Shown here piece by piece: positions 24,454-33,560 of a stretch of 64,000 nucleotides of DNA. The DNA lies in assembly GCF_030812675.1 (NCBI RefSeq), contig NZ_JAUSTE010000002.1:124001-188000 (forward strand), given 5' to 3'. The stretch's first letter is position 1. The number at the start of each line of letters is the position of its first letter. The DNA is from Sinomonas atrocyanea. GTDB taxonomy: Bacteria > Actinomycetota > Actinomycetes > Actinomycetales > Micrococcaceae. The translations under genes and the position numbers were made by a program. A model generated the notes under the pieces. The model ran no database searches. It saw only the letters and a list, made by a program, of their open reading frames with translations, and had not been told where the DNA came from.

Positions 24454-25191
24454 TCAGGCCGCCGCGCCGCCGAGGTGCCGGGCGAAGAACGCGAGCGAGC
24501 TCGCGTCCTCGTGGTCCGGGACGTCGCCGTGGACCCCGGGATTGGCGTGCAGCGTCTTGTCCTTCGAGCCGACCAGGTCGAACAGGCGCAGTGCGCTGAC
24601 GCGGGAGACGAGCGGATCGTCCCACTGCATGACGAACTGGAGCGGCACCCGGATCGCCCGGGCGCTCTCCGCCACGGTCTCGCCGATCAGGCCCAGAACG
24701 GCGGCCTGGATGCGTCCTTCCGCCGCGACGAGCGGGAAGCCGATGGCGGCGCCGAGGGAGTAGCCCCAGTACCCGGCGTGGGCAGCGCCGGCCACGCCTT
24801 CCGCCTCGAGGGCGTCGAGCAGCAGGCCCCACTCGGGGACCGCGTCGTGGGCCACGGCCGCGTTGAGGTCGGCGACGGCGACGCCGAAGTCCGGGCTGCC
24901 CTGCGCGTCCCGCATGCGCTCGATCCGCTGCTCGAGGTCCGCCGTCCTGGGCCGGCCGCCGTGGCCGGGGGCGTCCAGCGCGGCCACCGCGTAGCCGCTG
25001 TCCACGAGGGCCTCGGCGCGGGCACGCATCCCCGGCGCCTGGGTGCTCTGCCCTCCCCCGTGGCCCAGCAGCACGAGGGGCCGCGCGGCGGCGTCCTCCG
25101 TGCCCCAGAGCACCCCGGTGGCGGTGTCCCCGATCCGGAACGCACGTCTGGCGGCCGCGCCTGCCGGCGCCGAACCGATGTACTGCAGCAT
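24454..25191 (-). CDS. Alpha/beta hydrolase (dienelactone hydrolase-like)
   Basis: A 245-residue serine hydrolase. The oxyanion region is VLLGHGGGQ; the nucleophile elbow is GYSLGAAIGFP with Ser near residue 147; the acid residue follows in MQWDDPLVSR and the His in NPGVHGDVPDHED. ATG 25191 has GAGGAGGAG at the right distance. The substrate is not evident. Divergent from the terpene-cyclase-fold gene; no operon partner. Confidence 0.88.
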   Translation of the reverse strand: MLQYIGSAPAGAAARRAFRIGDTATGVLWGTEDAAARPLVLLGHGGGQSTQAPGMRARAEALVDSGYAVAALDAPGHGGRPRTADLEQRIERMRDAQGSPDFGVAVADLNAAVAHDAVPEWGLLLDALEAEGVAGAAHAGYWGYSLGAAIGFPLVAAEGRIQAAVLGLIGETVAESARAIRVPLQFVMQWDDPLVSRVSALRLFDLVGSKDKTLHANPGVHGDVPDHEDASSLAFFARHLGGAAA

Positions 25192-25273
25192 GTCGGTCTC
25201 CTCCTCGAACCCCCGCCGTGAAAGGTCCCGTGGGAGGCTTGCCGCCCCACATGGTGCGAGTAGCCTAGCCTCC

Positions 25274-26254
25274 ATGGGGGACGATCTCACCGGATGGCTC
25301 CTCGACGCCGATCCCTCCCTGCGATGGCAGGTCGAGCGCGACCTGGCCGGTGCCGCGCCCGGGGTCTGGCAGGCCACCCGGACCAGGGTGGCGACCGAGG
25401 GCGATGGAGCCCGGCTGCTCGCGCTCCAGGACCCCGACGGGCAGTGGGCCGGGGGCGCGTTCTTCCCCGCGGACTTCGACTTCCACGGCACGGAGGCGGC
25501 TCCGGAGGCCGGCCAACCCTGGACGGCGACGACGTGGACGCTCACGACCCTGCGCGAGTGGGGCCTCGACGCCGCGGCCCTGGCTGGGACCGCGGAGAAG
25601 CTCGCCGCCAGCTGCCGCTGGGAGTACGACGACCTGCCCTACTGGGGCGGCGAGGTCGACGCCTGCATCAACGCCGCCACGCTCGCCAACGGCGCCTGGC
25701 TCGGGGCGGACGTCGGGGCGCTCGCCCAGTGGTTCGTGGACCACCAGACGCCTGAGGGCGGGTGGAACTGCGAATGGGTCAACGGCTCGGTCCGCTCGTC
25801 GTTCGACTCGACCCTGAGCTGCCTGCGGGGCATCCTCGCGTTCGAACAGTCCGGCCAGGGGCGCACGACGGCCGTCGAGGGGCTCCGCGAGGCCCGCAGG
25901 GCCGGCGAGGAGTACCTCCTGGCCCGGCGCCTGCTGTACCGCGCCACCACGGGCGAGCTGGTCCGTCCGCGGTTCCGGGTGCTCGCGTACCCCTTCCGCT
26001 GGCACTACACCGCACTCCGCGCGCTGGACTACTTCCGTGCGGCGGCCCTCCACGACGGCGCGGCCCCTGATCCGCGCCTCGAGGACGCCGTTGCCCTGGT
26101 CCGCGGCAGGCGGCGTCCCGACGGCACGTGGGTGCAGGAGCACCGGTACCCGGGGCGGACGTGGTTCGACGTCGACGTCCCTCCCGGGGAGCCCTCGAAG
26201 TGGCTTACGTTCCACGCCGCCCGGGTCCTGGACTGGTGGGACGGGCGCGCCTGA
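25274..26254 (+). CDS. Squalene cyclase/prenyltransferase-fold protein
   Basis: A 326-residue protein rich in Trp, Ala and Leu with repeats suggestive of the alpha-alpha toroid of the terpene cyclase/prenyltransferase superfamily: DPDGQWAGGAF, CRWEYDDLPYW, TPEGGWNCEWVNGS (QW-like) and RRRPDGTWVQEH. The DxDD or DxDDTA cyclase motif is absent, so catalysis as a cyclase is doubtful. Homologues occur as unnamed conserved proteins in actinobacteria. The ATG at 25274 lacks a clear Shine-Dalgarno; the frame opens further upstream but shows no better start. Confidence 0.8.
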   Translation: MGDDLTGWLLDADPSLRWQVERDLAGAAPGVWQATRTRVATEGDGARLLALQDPDGQWAGGAFFPADFDFHGTEAAPEAGQPWTATTWTLTTLREWGLDAAALAGTAEKLAASCRWEYDDLPYWGGEVDACINAATLANGAWLGADVGALAQWFVDHQTPEGGWNCEWVNGSVRSSFDSTLSCLRGILAFEQSGQGRTTAVEGLREARRAGEEYLLARRLLYRATTGELVRPRFRVLAYPFRWHYTALRALDYFRAAALHDGAAPDPRLEDAVALVRGRRRPDGTWVQEHRYPGRTWFDVDVPPGEPSKWLTFHAARVLDWWDGRA

Positions 26255-26257
26255 GGG

Positions 26258-26788
26258 CTACTTGCGGCGCCCGAACTTCGGCAGGTTCGCCATGAGTTCC
26301 GTGGCCCGGGCGGCAGCCCGCTCGACCGTGCGCTGGATCTGTGCGGGGCGGCTCCCCTCCGGCCTCGCCTCGAGCCGCTCGGCCGGCGCGGGCACGACGG
26401 CGGCCGGCACCAGCGCGGCCTCCTCGCCGGGGCGAGGGCCGGGAGCGGCGGGCTCGACGGGAGGCGCCTCGGCCGGCACCGGGCCGGCCGCAGCGGCGGG
26501 CGGGACGGCAGCGGCGGCCGGGGACGGCGCCGTCGTGCGCAGGCCCGCGAGCCAGCCGCCGACCTCGTCGAGCGGCTCCAGCCGGAGGGCGTAGAAGCGC
26601 TTCTGCCCCTGGGCTCGGGTGGTCACGAGGCCCGCGTCGCGGAGGACCTTGAGGTGCTTGGACACCGTCGGCTGGCTCGCGGCGAGGGCCTCGACGAGTT
26701 CGCCCACTGCCTTGTCACCGGTCCGCAGCGTGTCGAGGATGTCCCTCCGCGTGCGGTCAGCGATGACGGCGAAGATGTCAGTCACCAT
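26258..26788 (-). CDS. ArsR-family regulator with long Ala/Pro-rich tail
   Basis: Residues 1-90 form an ArsR-type winged helix: IFAVIADRTRRDILDTLRTG, ELVEALAASQPTVSKHLKVL and DAGLVTTRAQGQKRFYALRL. There is no metal-binding Cys pair, so it is not a metal sensor of the known types. Residues 90-150 are an Ala/Pro/Glu linker, and the end (VERAAARATELMANLPKFGRRK) is basic. The signature ASQPTVSKHL groups it with activator-of-polysaccharide or SdpR-like helices. Three bases separate its stop from the convergent cyclase-fold gene. Confidence 0.87.
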   Translation of the reverse strand: MVTDIFAVIADRTRRDILDTLRTGDKAVGELVEALAASQPTVSKHLKVLRDAGLVTTRAQGQKRFYALRLEPLDEVGGWLAGLRTTAPSPAAAAVPPAAAAGPVPAEAPPVEPAAPGPRPGEEAALVPAAVVPAPAERLEARPEGSRPAQIQRTVERAAARATELMANLPKFGRRK

Positions 26789-26824
26789 GCTTCCAGCCTA
26801 CCCATCCCGGCGAGGGCCGCGGGC

Positions 26825-28063
26825 TCAGTCGAACCACGGATCGAGGCCGTGCAGCGGGAAGATCTCCTTGCGGGTGGCCATGACGGCGCGGTCCACCGGG
26901 TCGTTCGGGTTGAAGCCGATCTCCCACGAGCGCCACCACGTGTCGGCGTCCTCCCCCATGAGCGCCGGGGCGTTCCTGCCGTACTTCTCGTGCACGTAGT
27001 CGCGCCACGGCTGGGGCGTCGGCGTGCGGAGGTTCACGGGATGCCCCGCCGCGATCCCGACTAGGTGGGCCCACGCACGCGGGACGACCTGGACGACCTC
27101 GTAGCCGCCGCCGCCCGTGGCGATCCAGCGGCCGCCGCAGAACCGGCGGGCGAGCGCCGAGAGGGACAGCGCAGCCTCGCGCTGGGCGTCCACCGTGACC
27201 TTGAGGTTGGTCAGGGGGTCGAGGTGGTGGGAGTCGCAGCCGTGCTGGCTCACGATCACCTCGGGCCGGAACGCCTCGACGAGCTGGGGGACGACGGCGT
27301 GGAAGGCCCGGAGCCAGCCTGCGTCCCGGGTGCCGGCGGGCAGGGCGACGTTGACCGCGGTGCCCTCCGCGTGCGGGCCGCCCACCTCGTTCGGGAAGCC
27401 GGATCCGGGGAAGAGCGTCAGGCCGCTCTCGTGGAGCGAGATCGTCAGGACGCGCGGCTCGTCCCAGAAGATGCGCTCCGTGCCGTCGCCGTGGTGGGCA
27501 TCCGTGTCGATGTACGCCACCCGCTCCACGCCCCGGTCCAGGAGCCGGCGGATCGCCGCGGCGGCGTCGTTGTAGATGCAGAAGCCGCTGCCGCGGTCGG
27601 CGGCGGCGTGGTGCATGCCCCCGGCGAAGTTGACGGCGTGCACCGCGGAGCCGTCGAGGACGGCGTCGGCCGCGGCCAGCGATCCCCCGACGATCCGGGC
27701 GCTCGCCTCGTGCATGCCGGCGAAGGCTGGATCGTCCTCGGTCCCGAGTCCGCGGCCCGGCTCGGGCTCGGACGGGTTCTCGCTCACACGGCGGACGGCG
27801 GCGATGTACTCGCGCGTGTGGACCGTGGCGAGCTCGTCGTCGGTGGCCACGGGCGGCTCGACGACGCGCACCACCGGCAGGCCGAACAGCCCGAGCTCCT
27901 CGCACAGCCGCGCGGTCAGGTCCAGGCGCGCCGGGCTCATGGGGTGGTGCGGGCCGAAGTCGTAGGCGAGGACGTCCTCGCTCCACGCGACGACGGTGGG
28001 GTACTCGACCCTGCGGACGGCGCTGGCGGGGCCGCTGGCCTGCTGCGCTGCGCCGTCGGACAT
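26825..28063 (-). CDS. acuC: Acetoin utilization protein AcuC (class I histone deacetylase-like)
   Basis: A 412-residue zinc deacylase of the histone deacetylase superfamily. Catalytic region: FAGGMHHAAADRGSGFCIYN (His-His pair about residues 145-160), zinc site Asp-x-His in YIDTDAHHGDGTE, and HGCDSHHLDPLTNLKV. In bacteria AcuC deacetylates acetyl-CoA synthetase or related proteins, and an acs gene is present at 60137, which is far away, so a functional link is inference. ATG 28063. Divergent from the potassium transporter genes. Confidence 0.94.
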   Translation of the reverse strand: MSDGAAQQASGPASAVRRVEYPTVVAWSEDVLAYDFGPHHPMSPARLDLTARLCEELGLFGLPVVRVVEPPVATDDELATVHTREYIAAVRRVSENPSEPEPGRGLGTEDDPAFAGMHEASARIVGGSLAAADAVLDGSAVHAVNFAGGMHHAAADRGSGFCIYNDAAAAIRRLLDRGVERVAYIDTDAHHGDGTERIFWDEPRVLTISLHESGLTLFPGSGFPNEVGGPHAEGTAVNVALPAGTRDAGWLRAFHAVVPQLVEAFRPEVIVSQHGCDSHHLDPLTNLKVTVDAQREAALSLSALARRFCGGRWIATGGGGYEVVQVVPRAWAHLVGIAAGHPVNLRTPTPQPWRDYVHEKYGRNAPALMGEDADTWWRSWEIGFNPNDPVDRAVMATRKEIFPLHGLDPWFD

Positions 28064-28136
28064 GCGCCTAGGCTACCGGAGACCCCCTCGCGTGCGGTCC
28101 TCGGGGGCCGTTGGTGGTTTACTGTGACACGAAGCC

Positions 28137-28159
28137 GCCGCCCGGGCCCTCCGGGCGGC
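28137..28159 (+). other. Leader hairpin of the potassium transporter gene
   Basis: GCCGCCCGG / CCGGGCGGC, a 9-bp stem with 5-base loop, 27 bases before the transporter ATG. Could affect translation or be a short terminator; no T-run. Confidence 0.35.
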
Positions 28160-28185
28160 CAGGACGCACACAGGACACGCTCTCC

Positions 28186-29598
28186 ATGGCCCAGACGAAG
28201 CCGACATGGCAGCCCATGCCGCAGCGCGAGGGCCTCGGTCCCCTCACGGGCCTGCGGGACTTCGTGGACCGCCTCGCGGCGTCGTCTCCCGCACGGCTCG
28301 CGATGCTCGCGTTCGCCGCCGTCATCATCGTCTTCACGCTCCTGCTCTCCCTGCCCGCCTCCTCCGCGGACGGCCACGTCACGCCCCTGCACGAGGCCCT
28401 CTTCACCGCCGCGTCCGCGGTGTGCGTGACCGGCCTGACCGTGGTCTCCACGGCCGCGCACTGGACGTTCTTCGGCCAGCTCGTGATCCTGGTCGGCATC
28501 TTCGTGGGAGGCCTCGGCACACTCACGATCGCCTCGCTCCTGACCCTCATGGTGAGCCGGCGGCTCGGGCTGCGCAGCAAGCTGATCGCCCAGGAGGCGC
28601 TGAACAACTCGAGCCGGCTCGGGGAGGTCGGCGAGCTGCTGCGGATCGTGATCATGACCTCGATCGTGATCGAGGGCTCCCTCGCTGTGGTGCTCACCGG
28701 GCGGTTCCTGGCCCTCGGCGAGGGCTGGTGGACGGCGGTGTGGCACGGCGTCTTCTACTCGATCTCGGCCTTCAACAACGCGGGATTCACGCCCCACTCG
28801 GACGGGATCGTGCCGTACGAGGAGGACCTGTGGATCCTCGTCCCGCTGGCCCTGGGCGCGTTCGTCGGCTCGCTCGGCTTCCCGGTGATCCTCGGGCTGC
28901 GCCAGGCCGGCTTCCGCTGGCGGCGGTGGAGCCTGCACGTCAAGCTGACCATCCAGGTCTCCGCGATCCTCGTGGCGGTCGGCAGCGTCCTGTGGGGCTG
29001 GATGGAGTGGGACAATCCCCGCACGATCGGCAGCATGGGCGTGGGGGAGAAGATCATCCACGCGGTCTTCGCGTCGATCATGACCCGCTCGTGCGGCTTC
29101 AACCTCGTGGACCAGAACCATCTGGAGGGCACCACCCGGCTGCTCACGGACGCCCTCATGTTCGCCGGCGGCGGCTCCGCGTCCACGGCGGGCGGCATCA
29201 AGGTCACGACGATCGCCGTGCTGTTCCTCGCCATCGTGGCGGAGGGCCGCGGGGACAGCGACGTGAAGGTGTACGGGCGCACCATCCCGCAGAGTGCTCT
29301 GCGGGTGGCCATCTCCGTGATCGTCGCCGGGGCCACGCTCGTCCTCGTCGGCTCGTTCCTGATGTCCGCCATCACCCAGCAGTCGCTGGACCGGGTCCTG
29401 TTCGAGGTGATCTCTGCCTTCGCGACGTGCGGGCTGAGTTCGGGGCTGAGCGCGGAGTCGCCCCCGGCCGGCATGTACGTCCTGACCGCCCTCATGATCG
29501 CCGGCCGCCTCGGCACGATCACGCTCGCCTCCGCCCTCGCGGTCCGCCAGCGCATCCAGCTGTACCACTACCCGGAAGAGAGGCCGATCATTGGCTAA
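28186..29598 (+). CDS. TrkH/KtrB family potassium transporter
   Basis: A 470-residue potassium channel-like transporter. The four pore loops are visible: SAVCVTGLTVV, SAFNNAGFTPHS, SIMTRSCGFNLV and SAFATCGLSSGL, with the single Gly of each filter. About ten hydrophobic segments. It is assembled with a cytosolic gating protein encoded just after. I used the ATG at 28186, the first Met after a low-complexity start; a GTG further up is possible. No strong Shine-Dalgarno. Confidence 0.93.
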   Translation: MAQTKPTWQPMPQREGLGPLTGLRDFVDRLAASSPARLAMLAFAAVIIVFTLLLSLPASSADGHVTPLHEALFTAASAVCVTGLTVVSTAAHWTFFGQLVILVGIFVGGLGTLTIASLLTLMVSRRLGLRSKLIAQEALNNSSRLGEVGELLRIVIMTSIVIEGSLAVVLTGRFLALGEGWWTAVWHGVFYSISAFNNAGFTPHSDGIVPYEEDLWILVPLALGAFVGSLGFPVILGLRQAGFRWRRWSLHVKLTIQVSAILVAVGSVLWGWMEWDNPRTIGSMGVGEKIIHAVFASIMTRSCGFNLVDQNHLEGTTRLLTDALMFAGGGSASTAGGIKVTTIAVLFLAIVAEGRGDSDVKVYGRTIPQSALRVAISVIVAGATLVLVGSFLMSAITQQSLDRVLFEVISAFATCGLSSGLSAESPPAGMYVLTALMIAGRLGTITLASALAVRQRIQLYHYPEERPIIG

Positions 29599-30289
29599 TC
29601 CCACGCCCAGCGCCACGGGCGCCAGCCGGCGGCCCAACCCCTCGGCCCCGGTCCTCGTCATCGGCCTCGGCCGCTTCGGCGCGGCCACCGCCGAGCAGCT
29701 CGTCAAGCAGGGCCGCGAGGTCCTCGCGATCGAGCGCGACATCAATCTCGTCCAGAAGTGGTCGGGGACCCTGACCCACGTGGTGCAGGCGGACGCGACG
29801 AACATCGACGCCCTCCGGCAGCTCGGCGCCCAGGAGTTCCAGTCCGCGGTGGTGGGCGTGGGCACGTCGATCGAGTCCTCCGTGCTCATCACCGCCAACC
29901 TCGTGGACCTCGGGATCGAGCACCTGTGGGTCAAGGCGATCACGCCCTCCCACGGCAAGATCCTCACCCGCATCGGCGCCAACCACGTGATCTACCCGGA
30001 GGCCGACGCCGGGGTGCGCGCCGCCCACCTCGTCAGCGGGCGGATGCTCGACTTCATCGAGTTCGACGACGACTTCGCGATCGTGAAGATGTACCCGCCC
30101 AAGGAGACCCAGGGGTTCACCCTCGCCGAGTCCGCGGTCCGCTCCAAGTACGGGGTCACGATCGTGGGGGTCAAGAGCCCCGGCGAGGACTTCACGTACG
30201 CCCAGCCCCACACCAAGGTCACGAGCCGGGACATGCTCATCGTCTCCGGCCATGTGGACCTGCTCGAACGGTTCGCGGCGCGCCCCTAG
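29591..30289 (+). CDS. TrkA/KtrA potassium uptake regulatory protein
   Basis: A 232-residue gating ring protein: N-terminal RCK domain with the Rossmann motif VLVIGLGRFGAATAEQL (about residues 20-36) and the acidic residue at the end of the second strand (AIERD), binding nucleotides, then a C-terminal TrkA-C domain (VVGVKSPGEDFTYAQPHT). It starts with TTG at 29591, overlapping the transporter gene by 8 bases, with GAAGAGAGG upstream, so it is translationally coupled. TTG starts are rare in this window. Confidence 0.92.
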   Translation: MANPTPSATGASRRPNPSAPVLVIGLGRFGAATAEQLVKQGREVLAIERDINLVQKWSGTLTHVVQADATNIDALRQLGAQEFQSAVVGVGTSIESSVLITANLVDLGIEHLWVKAITPSHGKILTRIGANHVIYPEADAGVRAAHLVSGRMLDFIEFDDDFAIVKMYPPKETQGFTLAESAVRSKYGVTIVGVKSPGEDFTYAQPHTKVTSRDMLIVSGHVDLLERFAARP

Positions 30290-30310
30290 GCATCGGCGTC
30301 TCTGCGGCCG

Positions 30311-30324
30311 GGCGGGGCCCCGCC
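30311..30324. terminator. Palindrome after the potassium transporter genes
   Basis: GGCGGGGCCCCGCC, 22 bases after the trkA stop, a short 5-bp stem with a 4-base loop, followed by GCTCTTGCTT, somewhat T-rich. Weak terminator candidate. Confidence 0.35.
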
Positions 30325-30330
30325 GCTCTT

Positions 30331-30355
30331 GCTTCGGGTGCTCCTGCACGGGTAA
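30331..30355 (+). promoter_or_regulatory. Sigma-B/F-like promoter of the catalase gene
   Basis: GCTT, 15 bases, then GGGTAA fits the general-stress sigma pattern (GTTT-N14-16-GGGTAT) of actinobacteria, 119 bases before the catalase start. Fits a stress-induced gene; the match is not strong. Confidence 0.4.
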
Positions 30356-30473
30356 GCCTCCTCAGACCGCCTGTCCGGGGGCCCGGGTGGATCGATGTCT
30401 GGGGAGGCAGCAGCCGTCGTGACGATGGCCCTCGGAAGTCCCTGCGGCAGACGCACACCTTCGAGGAGCACGA

Positions 30474-32681
30474 ATGCCCGAGAACGAGAACATCCAGATC
30501 CCCGGCTCCCCCGGGGCCGTTCCGCCCGAGGTCGCGGAACAGACGACGCCGCACGAACCCCTGCCGCCCAAGCCGGACCAGCGCGGGCCCGAGCAGGTCT
30601 CCCCGACGGGCACGCCGACCGGCGCACCGGAGACCTCCCGAGCCCAGTCGGGGCCCTTCCTGACCACGGCGCAGGGTGCCAGACTCCCCGACACCGACCA
30701 TTCCCTGAAGGCGGGCGCGCGGGGGCCGATCCTGCTGCAGGACCACCACCTGCGCGAGAAGATCACGCACTTCGACCACGAGCGCATCCCGGAGCGCGTG
30801 GTGCACGCCCGCGGCTCGGCCGCGCACGGCGTCTTCCGCTCCTATGGCACCGCGGCGAACATCACCAAGGCCGGATTCCTCGCGAAGGACGTCGAGACGC
30901 CGGTCTTCGTGCGCTTCTCCACGGTCCTCGGCTCGCGCGGCTCGGCGGACGCCGTCCGCGACACCCGGGGGTTCGCCACGAAGTTCTACACCGACGAGGG
31001 GACCTATGACCTCGTCGGCAACAACATCCCTGTCTTCTTCATCCAGGACGGGATCAAGTTCCCCGACGTGGTGCACGCGGCCAAGCCGCATCCGGACCGT
31101 GAGATCCCGCAGGCGCAGAGCGCGCACGACACCTTCTGGGACTTCGTCTCGCTGCACACCGAGGCCCAGGCGCACACGATGTGGAACATGTCCGACCGGG
31201 CGCTCCCGCGGTCCCTGCGCACCATGGAGGGCTTCGGCGTCCACACCTTCCGCTTCGTCGCGGCCGACGGCGGGACCACGCTCGTCAAGTTCCACTGGAA
31301 GCCGAAGCAGGGCGTGCATTCGCTGCTGTGGGAGGAAGCCCAGATCATCAACGGCATGGACCCCGACTTCCACCGCCGCGATCTGGCCGACTCCATCGAG
31401 GCCGGCGCCTGTCCCGAGTGGGAGCTGGGGGTGCAGACGTTCCCTGACACCGAGGACCAGATGTTCGAGGGCATCGACCTGCTCGATCCCACCAAGTTCG
31501 TCCCCGAGGAGCTCGCTCCCGTGCAGCCGATCGGGCTCATGACGCTGACCAGGAACCCGGTGAACTTCTTCGCCGAGACCGAGCAGGTCGCCTTCCACCC
31601 GGGCCACCTCGTCCCCGGCATCGACGTGACCAACGATCCGCTGCTCCAGGCGAGGCTGTTCTCCTACCTCGACACGCAGATCTCGCGGCTCGGGGGCCCC
31701 AACTTCAGCCAGATCCCGATCAACCGCCCTCAGGCCCCGGTCAACGACATGCTGCGCGACGCCATGCACCAGAGCGCAGTGCACACCGGAGTGGCGCCCT
31801 ACCGGCCCAACTCGCTCGATGGCGGCTGCCCCTTCCGTGCCGGTGCGGACGCGGGGGCCTACGTGGAGGTGCCGGAGCCGGTCGCCGCCTCCGTGAAGGA
31901 GCGCGCGCCCCAGTCGTCCTTCGAGGACCACTTCAGCCAGGCGGGGCTGGTCTTCCGGAGCCTCAGCCCCGTGGAGAAGGACCACGTGATCCAGGCCTAC
32001 ACCTTCGAGTTGGGCAAGTGCTTCGAGACGGCAGTCCGCGAACGGCAGCTGCAGGCGCTGGCCAACATCGATGCGGCCCTCTGCGCCGCGGTGGCCGCCG
32101 GGCTCGGCCTGCCCGCACCGGAGCCTTCCGAGGCCCCCACCGACGCCGCGGAGAGTCCGGCCCTGTCCCAGCTCGCGGGCACGTGGCCGGTGGCGGGGAG
32201 GGTCATCGGGATCGTCGCGGACGGCTCGAGTGACCTCGCTGCCGTGGAGGCGGCCCGCGAGGCCGCCGTCGCGGCCGGCATGGTCCCGCTCGTCGTGGCG
32301 CCATCGGGGGGCTCGCTCGGCGACGGCGGCGTGACGGTCCAGCGGACCTACCTCACCGCGCGCTCCATCGAGTTCGACGCGCTCCTCCTCGCCGGCACCG
32401 CCGCGCCGGCGCCCGACGCGCGCCAGGGGCTGGATGCCGAGGCCGCTGGGGCCCAGGACCACTCGGTCGATCCGCGCGTGGCGCTGCTGCTCACCGAGGC
32501 CTTCCGGCATGCCAAGGCGATCGCGGGGCTCGACGGGGCCGAGCCGGTGCTCACAGCGGCGGGGATCCGCGCGGGGGCGCCCGGCGTCGTCGTCGGCGAT
32601 GTCCCGGCAGTCATGGAGGAACTGACCACGCTCCTGGCCGCCCACCGCGTCTGGGAGCGCTTCCCGGCGGCGAGCGCCTAA
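30474..32681 (+). CDS. katE: Large-subunit catalase (HPII type)
   Basis: A 735-residue heme catalase of the large-subunit clade (clade 2). Catalytic His in RVVHARGSAAHGVF (about residues 107-120), the distal Asn in DLVGNNIPVFFI, and the proximal heme Tyr in ARLFSYLDTQI. Beyond about residue 590 the C-terminus carries the flavodoxin/DJ-1-like domain of large catalases (GRVIGIVADGSSDLAAVEAA to the end). N-terminal 60 residues are Pro/Glu-rich, as in HPII. Decomposes hydrogen peroxide. A good hairpin closes the gene at 32706. Confidence 0.95.
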   Translation: MPENENIQIPGSPGAVPPEVAEQTTPHEPLPPKPDQRGPEQVSPTGTPTGAPETSRAQSGPFLTTAQGARLPDTDHSLKAGARGPILLQDHHLREKITHFDHERIPERVVHARGSAAHGVFRSYGTAANITKAGFLAKDVETPVFVRFSTVLGSRGSADAVRDTRGFATKFYTDEGTYDLVGNNIPVFFIQDGIKFPDVVHAAKPHPDREIPQAQSAHDTFWDFVSLHTEAQAHTMWNMSDRALPRSLRTMEGFGVHTFRFVAADGGTTLVKFHWKPKQGVHSLLWEEAQIINGMDPDFHRRDLADSIEAGACPEWELGVQTFPDTEDQMFEGIDLLDPTKFVPEELAPVQPIGLMTLTRNPVNFFAETEQVAFHPGHLVPGIDVTNDPLLQARLFSYLDTQISRLGGPNFSQIPINRPQAPVNDMLRDAMHQSAVHTGVAPYRPNSLDGGCPFRAGADAGAYVEVPEPVAASVKERAPQSSFEDHFSQAGLVFRSLSPVEKDHVIQAYTFELGKCFETAVRERQLQALANIDAALCAAVAAGLGLPAPEPSEAPTDAAESPALSQLAGTWPVAGRVIGIVADGSSDLAAVEAAREAAVAAGMVPLVVAPSGGSLGDGGVTVQRTYLTARSIEFDALLLAGTAAPAPDARQGLDAEAAGAQDHSVDPRVALLLTEAFRHAKAIAGLDGAEPVLTAAGIRAGAPGVVVGDVPAVMEELTTLLAAHRVWERFPAASA

Positions 32682-32705
32682 GCGGCCCCCCGCACCGTGG
32701 CCGGC

Positions 32706-32743
32706 GCCGTCCTACGCCGCCCTCAGAGGCGGCGGAGGACGGC
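32706..32743. terminator. Terminator between catalase and uracil-DNA glycosylase
   Basis: GCCGTCCT and AGGACGGC flank CGCCGCC and GGCGGCG to give a 15-bp interrupted stem with a 6-base loop. It includes the UDG stop codon (32723-32725) and sits 24 bases beyond the catalase stop. Confidence 0.6.
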
Positions 32744-33556
32744 GTCGAGCATCTCCTCGGTCAGCCGCCTCGTGGACGTGTTGTGGGGACTCACGTGGTA
32801 GCTGCCCAGTAGCCGGACGCCGCCACCGCCGGGAAGGCCCAGGACCGTCTCTGCGCTGTGGCCGAAGGCGGGCTTGGGCCGGGGCACCGCCCAGCCGAGC
32901 CGGCGCGCCGCGGCGAGGGCCGCGCTCCACGCCACCCCGCCGAGCGCCAGGACGGAGTCCAGTCCCCCAGCCGAGGCGGCGGTGAGGTCGAGGTCGCGGT
33001 CGAGCCAGTGCCCGCACGTGGCGAGCTCGGCCGGCGTCGGCCGGTTCGCCGGAGGTGCGCAGCGCACCGAGGCGACGATCCGGATGCCGGTGAGCACGAG
33101 CCCGTCCCCTGCCGCCGAGGAGGTGGCCTGGTTGGCGTAGCCGGTGCGGTGGAGGGCCGCGTAGAGCCAGTCGCCGGAGCGGTCCCCCGTGAACATGCGC
33201 CCCGTCCGGTTCGTCCCGTTCGCGGCGGGAGCGAGGCCCAGCACGAGCTTCGACGCGGCGGGGTCGCCGAACGAGGGGCCGGGGCGGCCCCAGTAGGGCT
33301 GGTCCGCGAACGCGGCACGGCGCCCCGAGACCGCAACCGCCTCGCGCCACTGGACCAGGCGCGGGCACGCCCGGCACACCGAGCTCAGCGCGTCCACGTC
33401 CTGGACCGTGTCGGCGGCGGCCGCGAGGCGGGAGACGTCCGCGGCGTCGTGGGCGACCGGCGTGCTGGCGGTGGCCGGGTCCCCAGGCCATCCCGTGCCC
33501 GGCGGGACGGGCGAGGGGAACAGCGCTGCGGTGGCGGGGTGGGGCTCGAGGGTCAT
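32723..33556 (-). CDS. Uracil-DNA glycosylase, family 5 (UdgB-like)
   Basis: A 277-residue UDG of the iron-sulfur type. Fe-S cysteines begin with [10 protein letters not shown] near residue 60. The active-site motif is [19 protein letters not shown] with the family-5 context, and the second motif is [12 protein letters not shown]. Family 5 enzymes remove uracil, hypoxanthine and other deaminated bases from DNA. ATG 33556 is four bases after the stop of the upstream hydrolase, so they form a transcription unit. Confidence 0.88.
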   Translation of the reverse strand: MTLEPHPATAALFPSPVPPGTGWPGDPATASTPVAHDAADVSRLAAAADTVQDVDALSSVCRACPRLVQWREAVAVSGRRAAFADQPYWGRPGPSFGDPAASKLVLGLAPAANGTNRTGRMFTGDRSGDWLYAALHRTGYANQATSSAAGDGLVLTGIRIVASVRCAPPANRPTPAELATCGHWLDRDLDLTAASAGGLDSVLALGGVAWSAALAAARRLGWAVPRPKPAFGHSAETVLGLPGGGGVRLLGSYHVSPHNTSTRRLTEEMLDAVLRRL

Positions 33557-33560
33557 CTCT

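Noticed and set aside
27937-29982. Long minus-strand frame (681 codons) opposite the potassium transporter genes
   Set aside because: Product is His/Asp/Arg-rich without domains; the plus strand shows full TrkH and TrkA motifs. Same reasoning for 30237-32645 opposite the catalase and 59834-63370 opposite acs.
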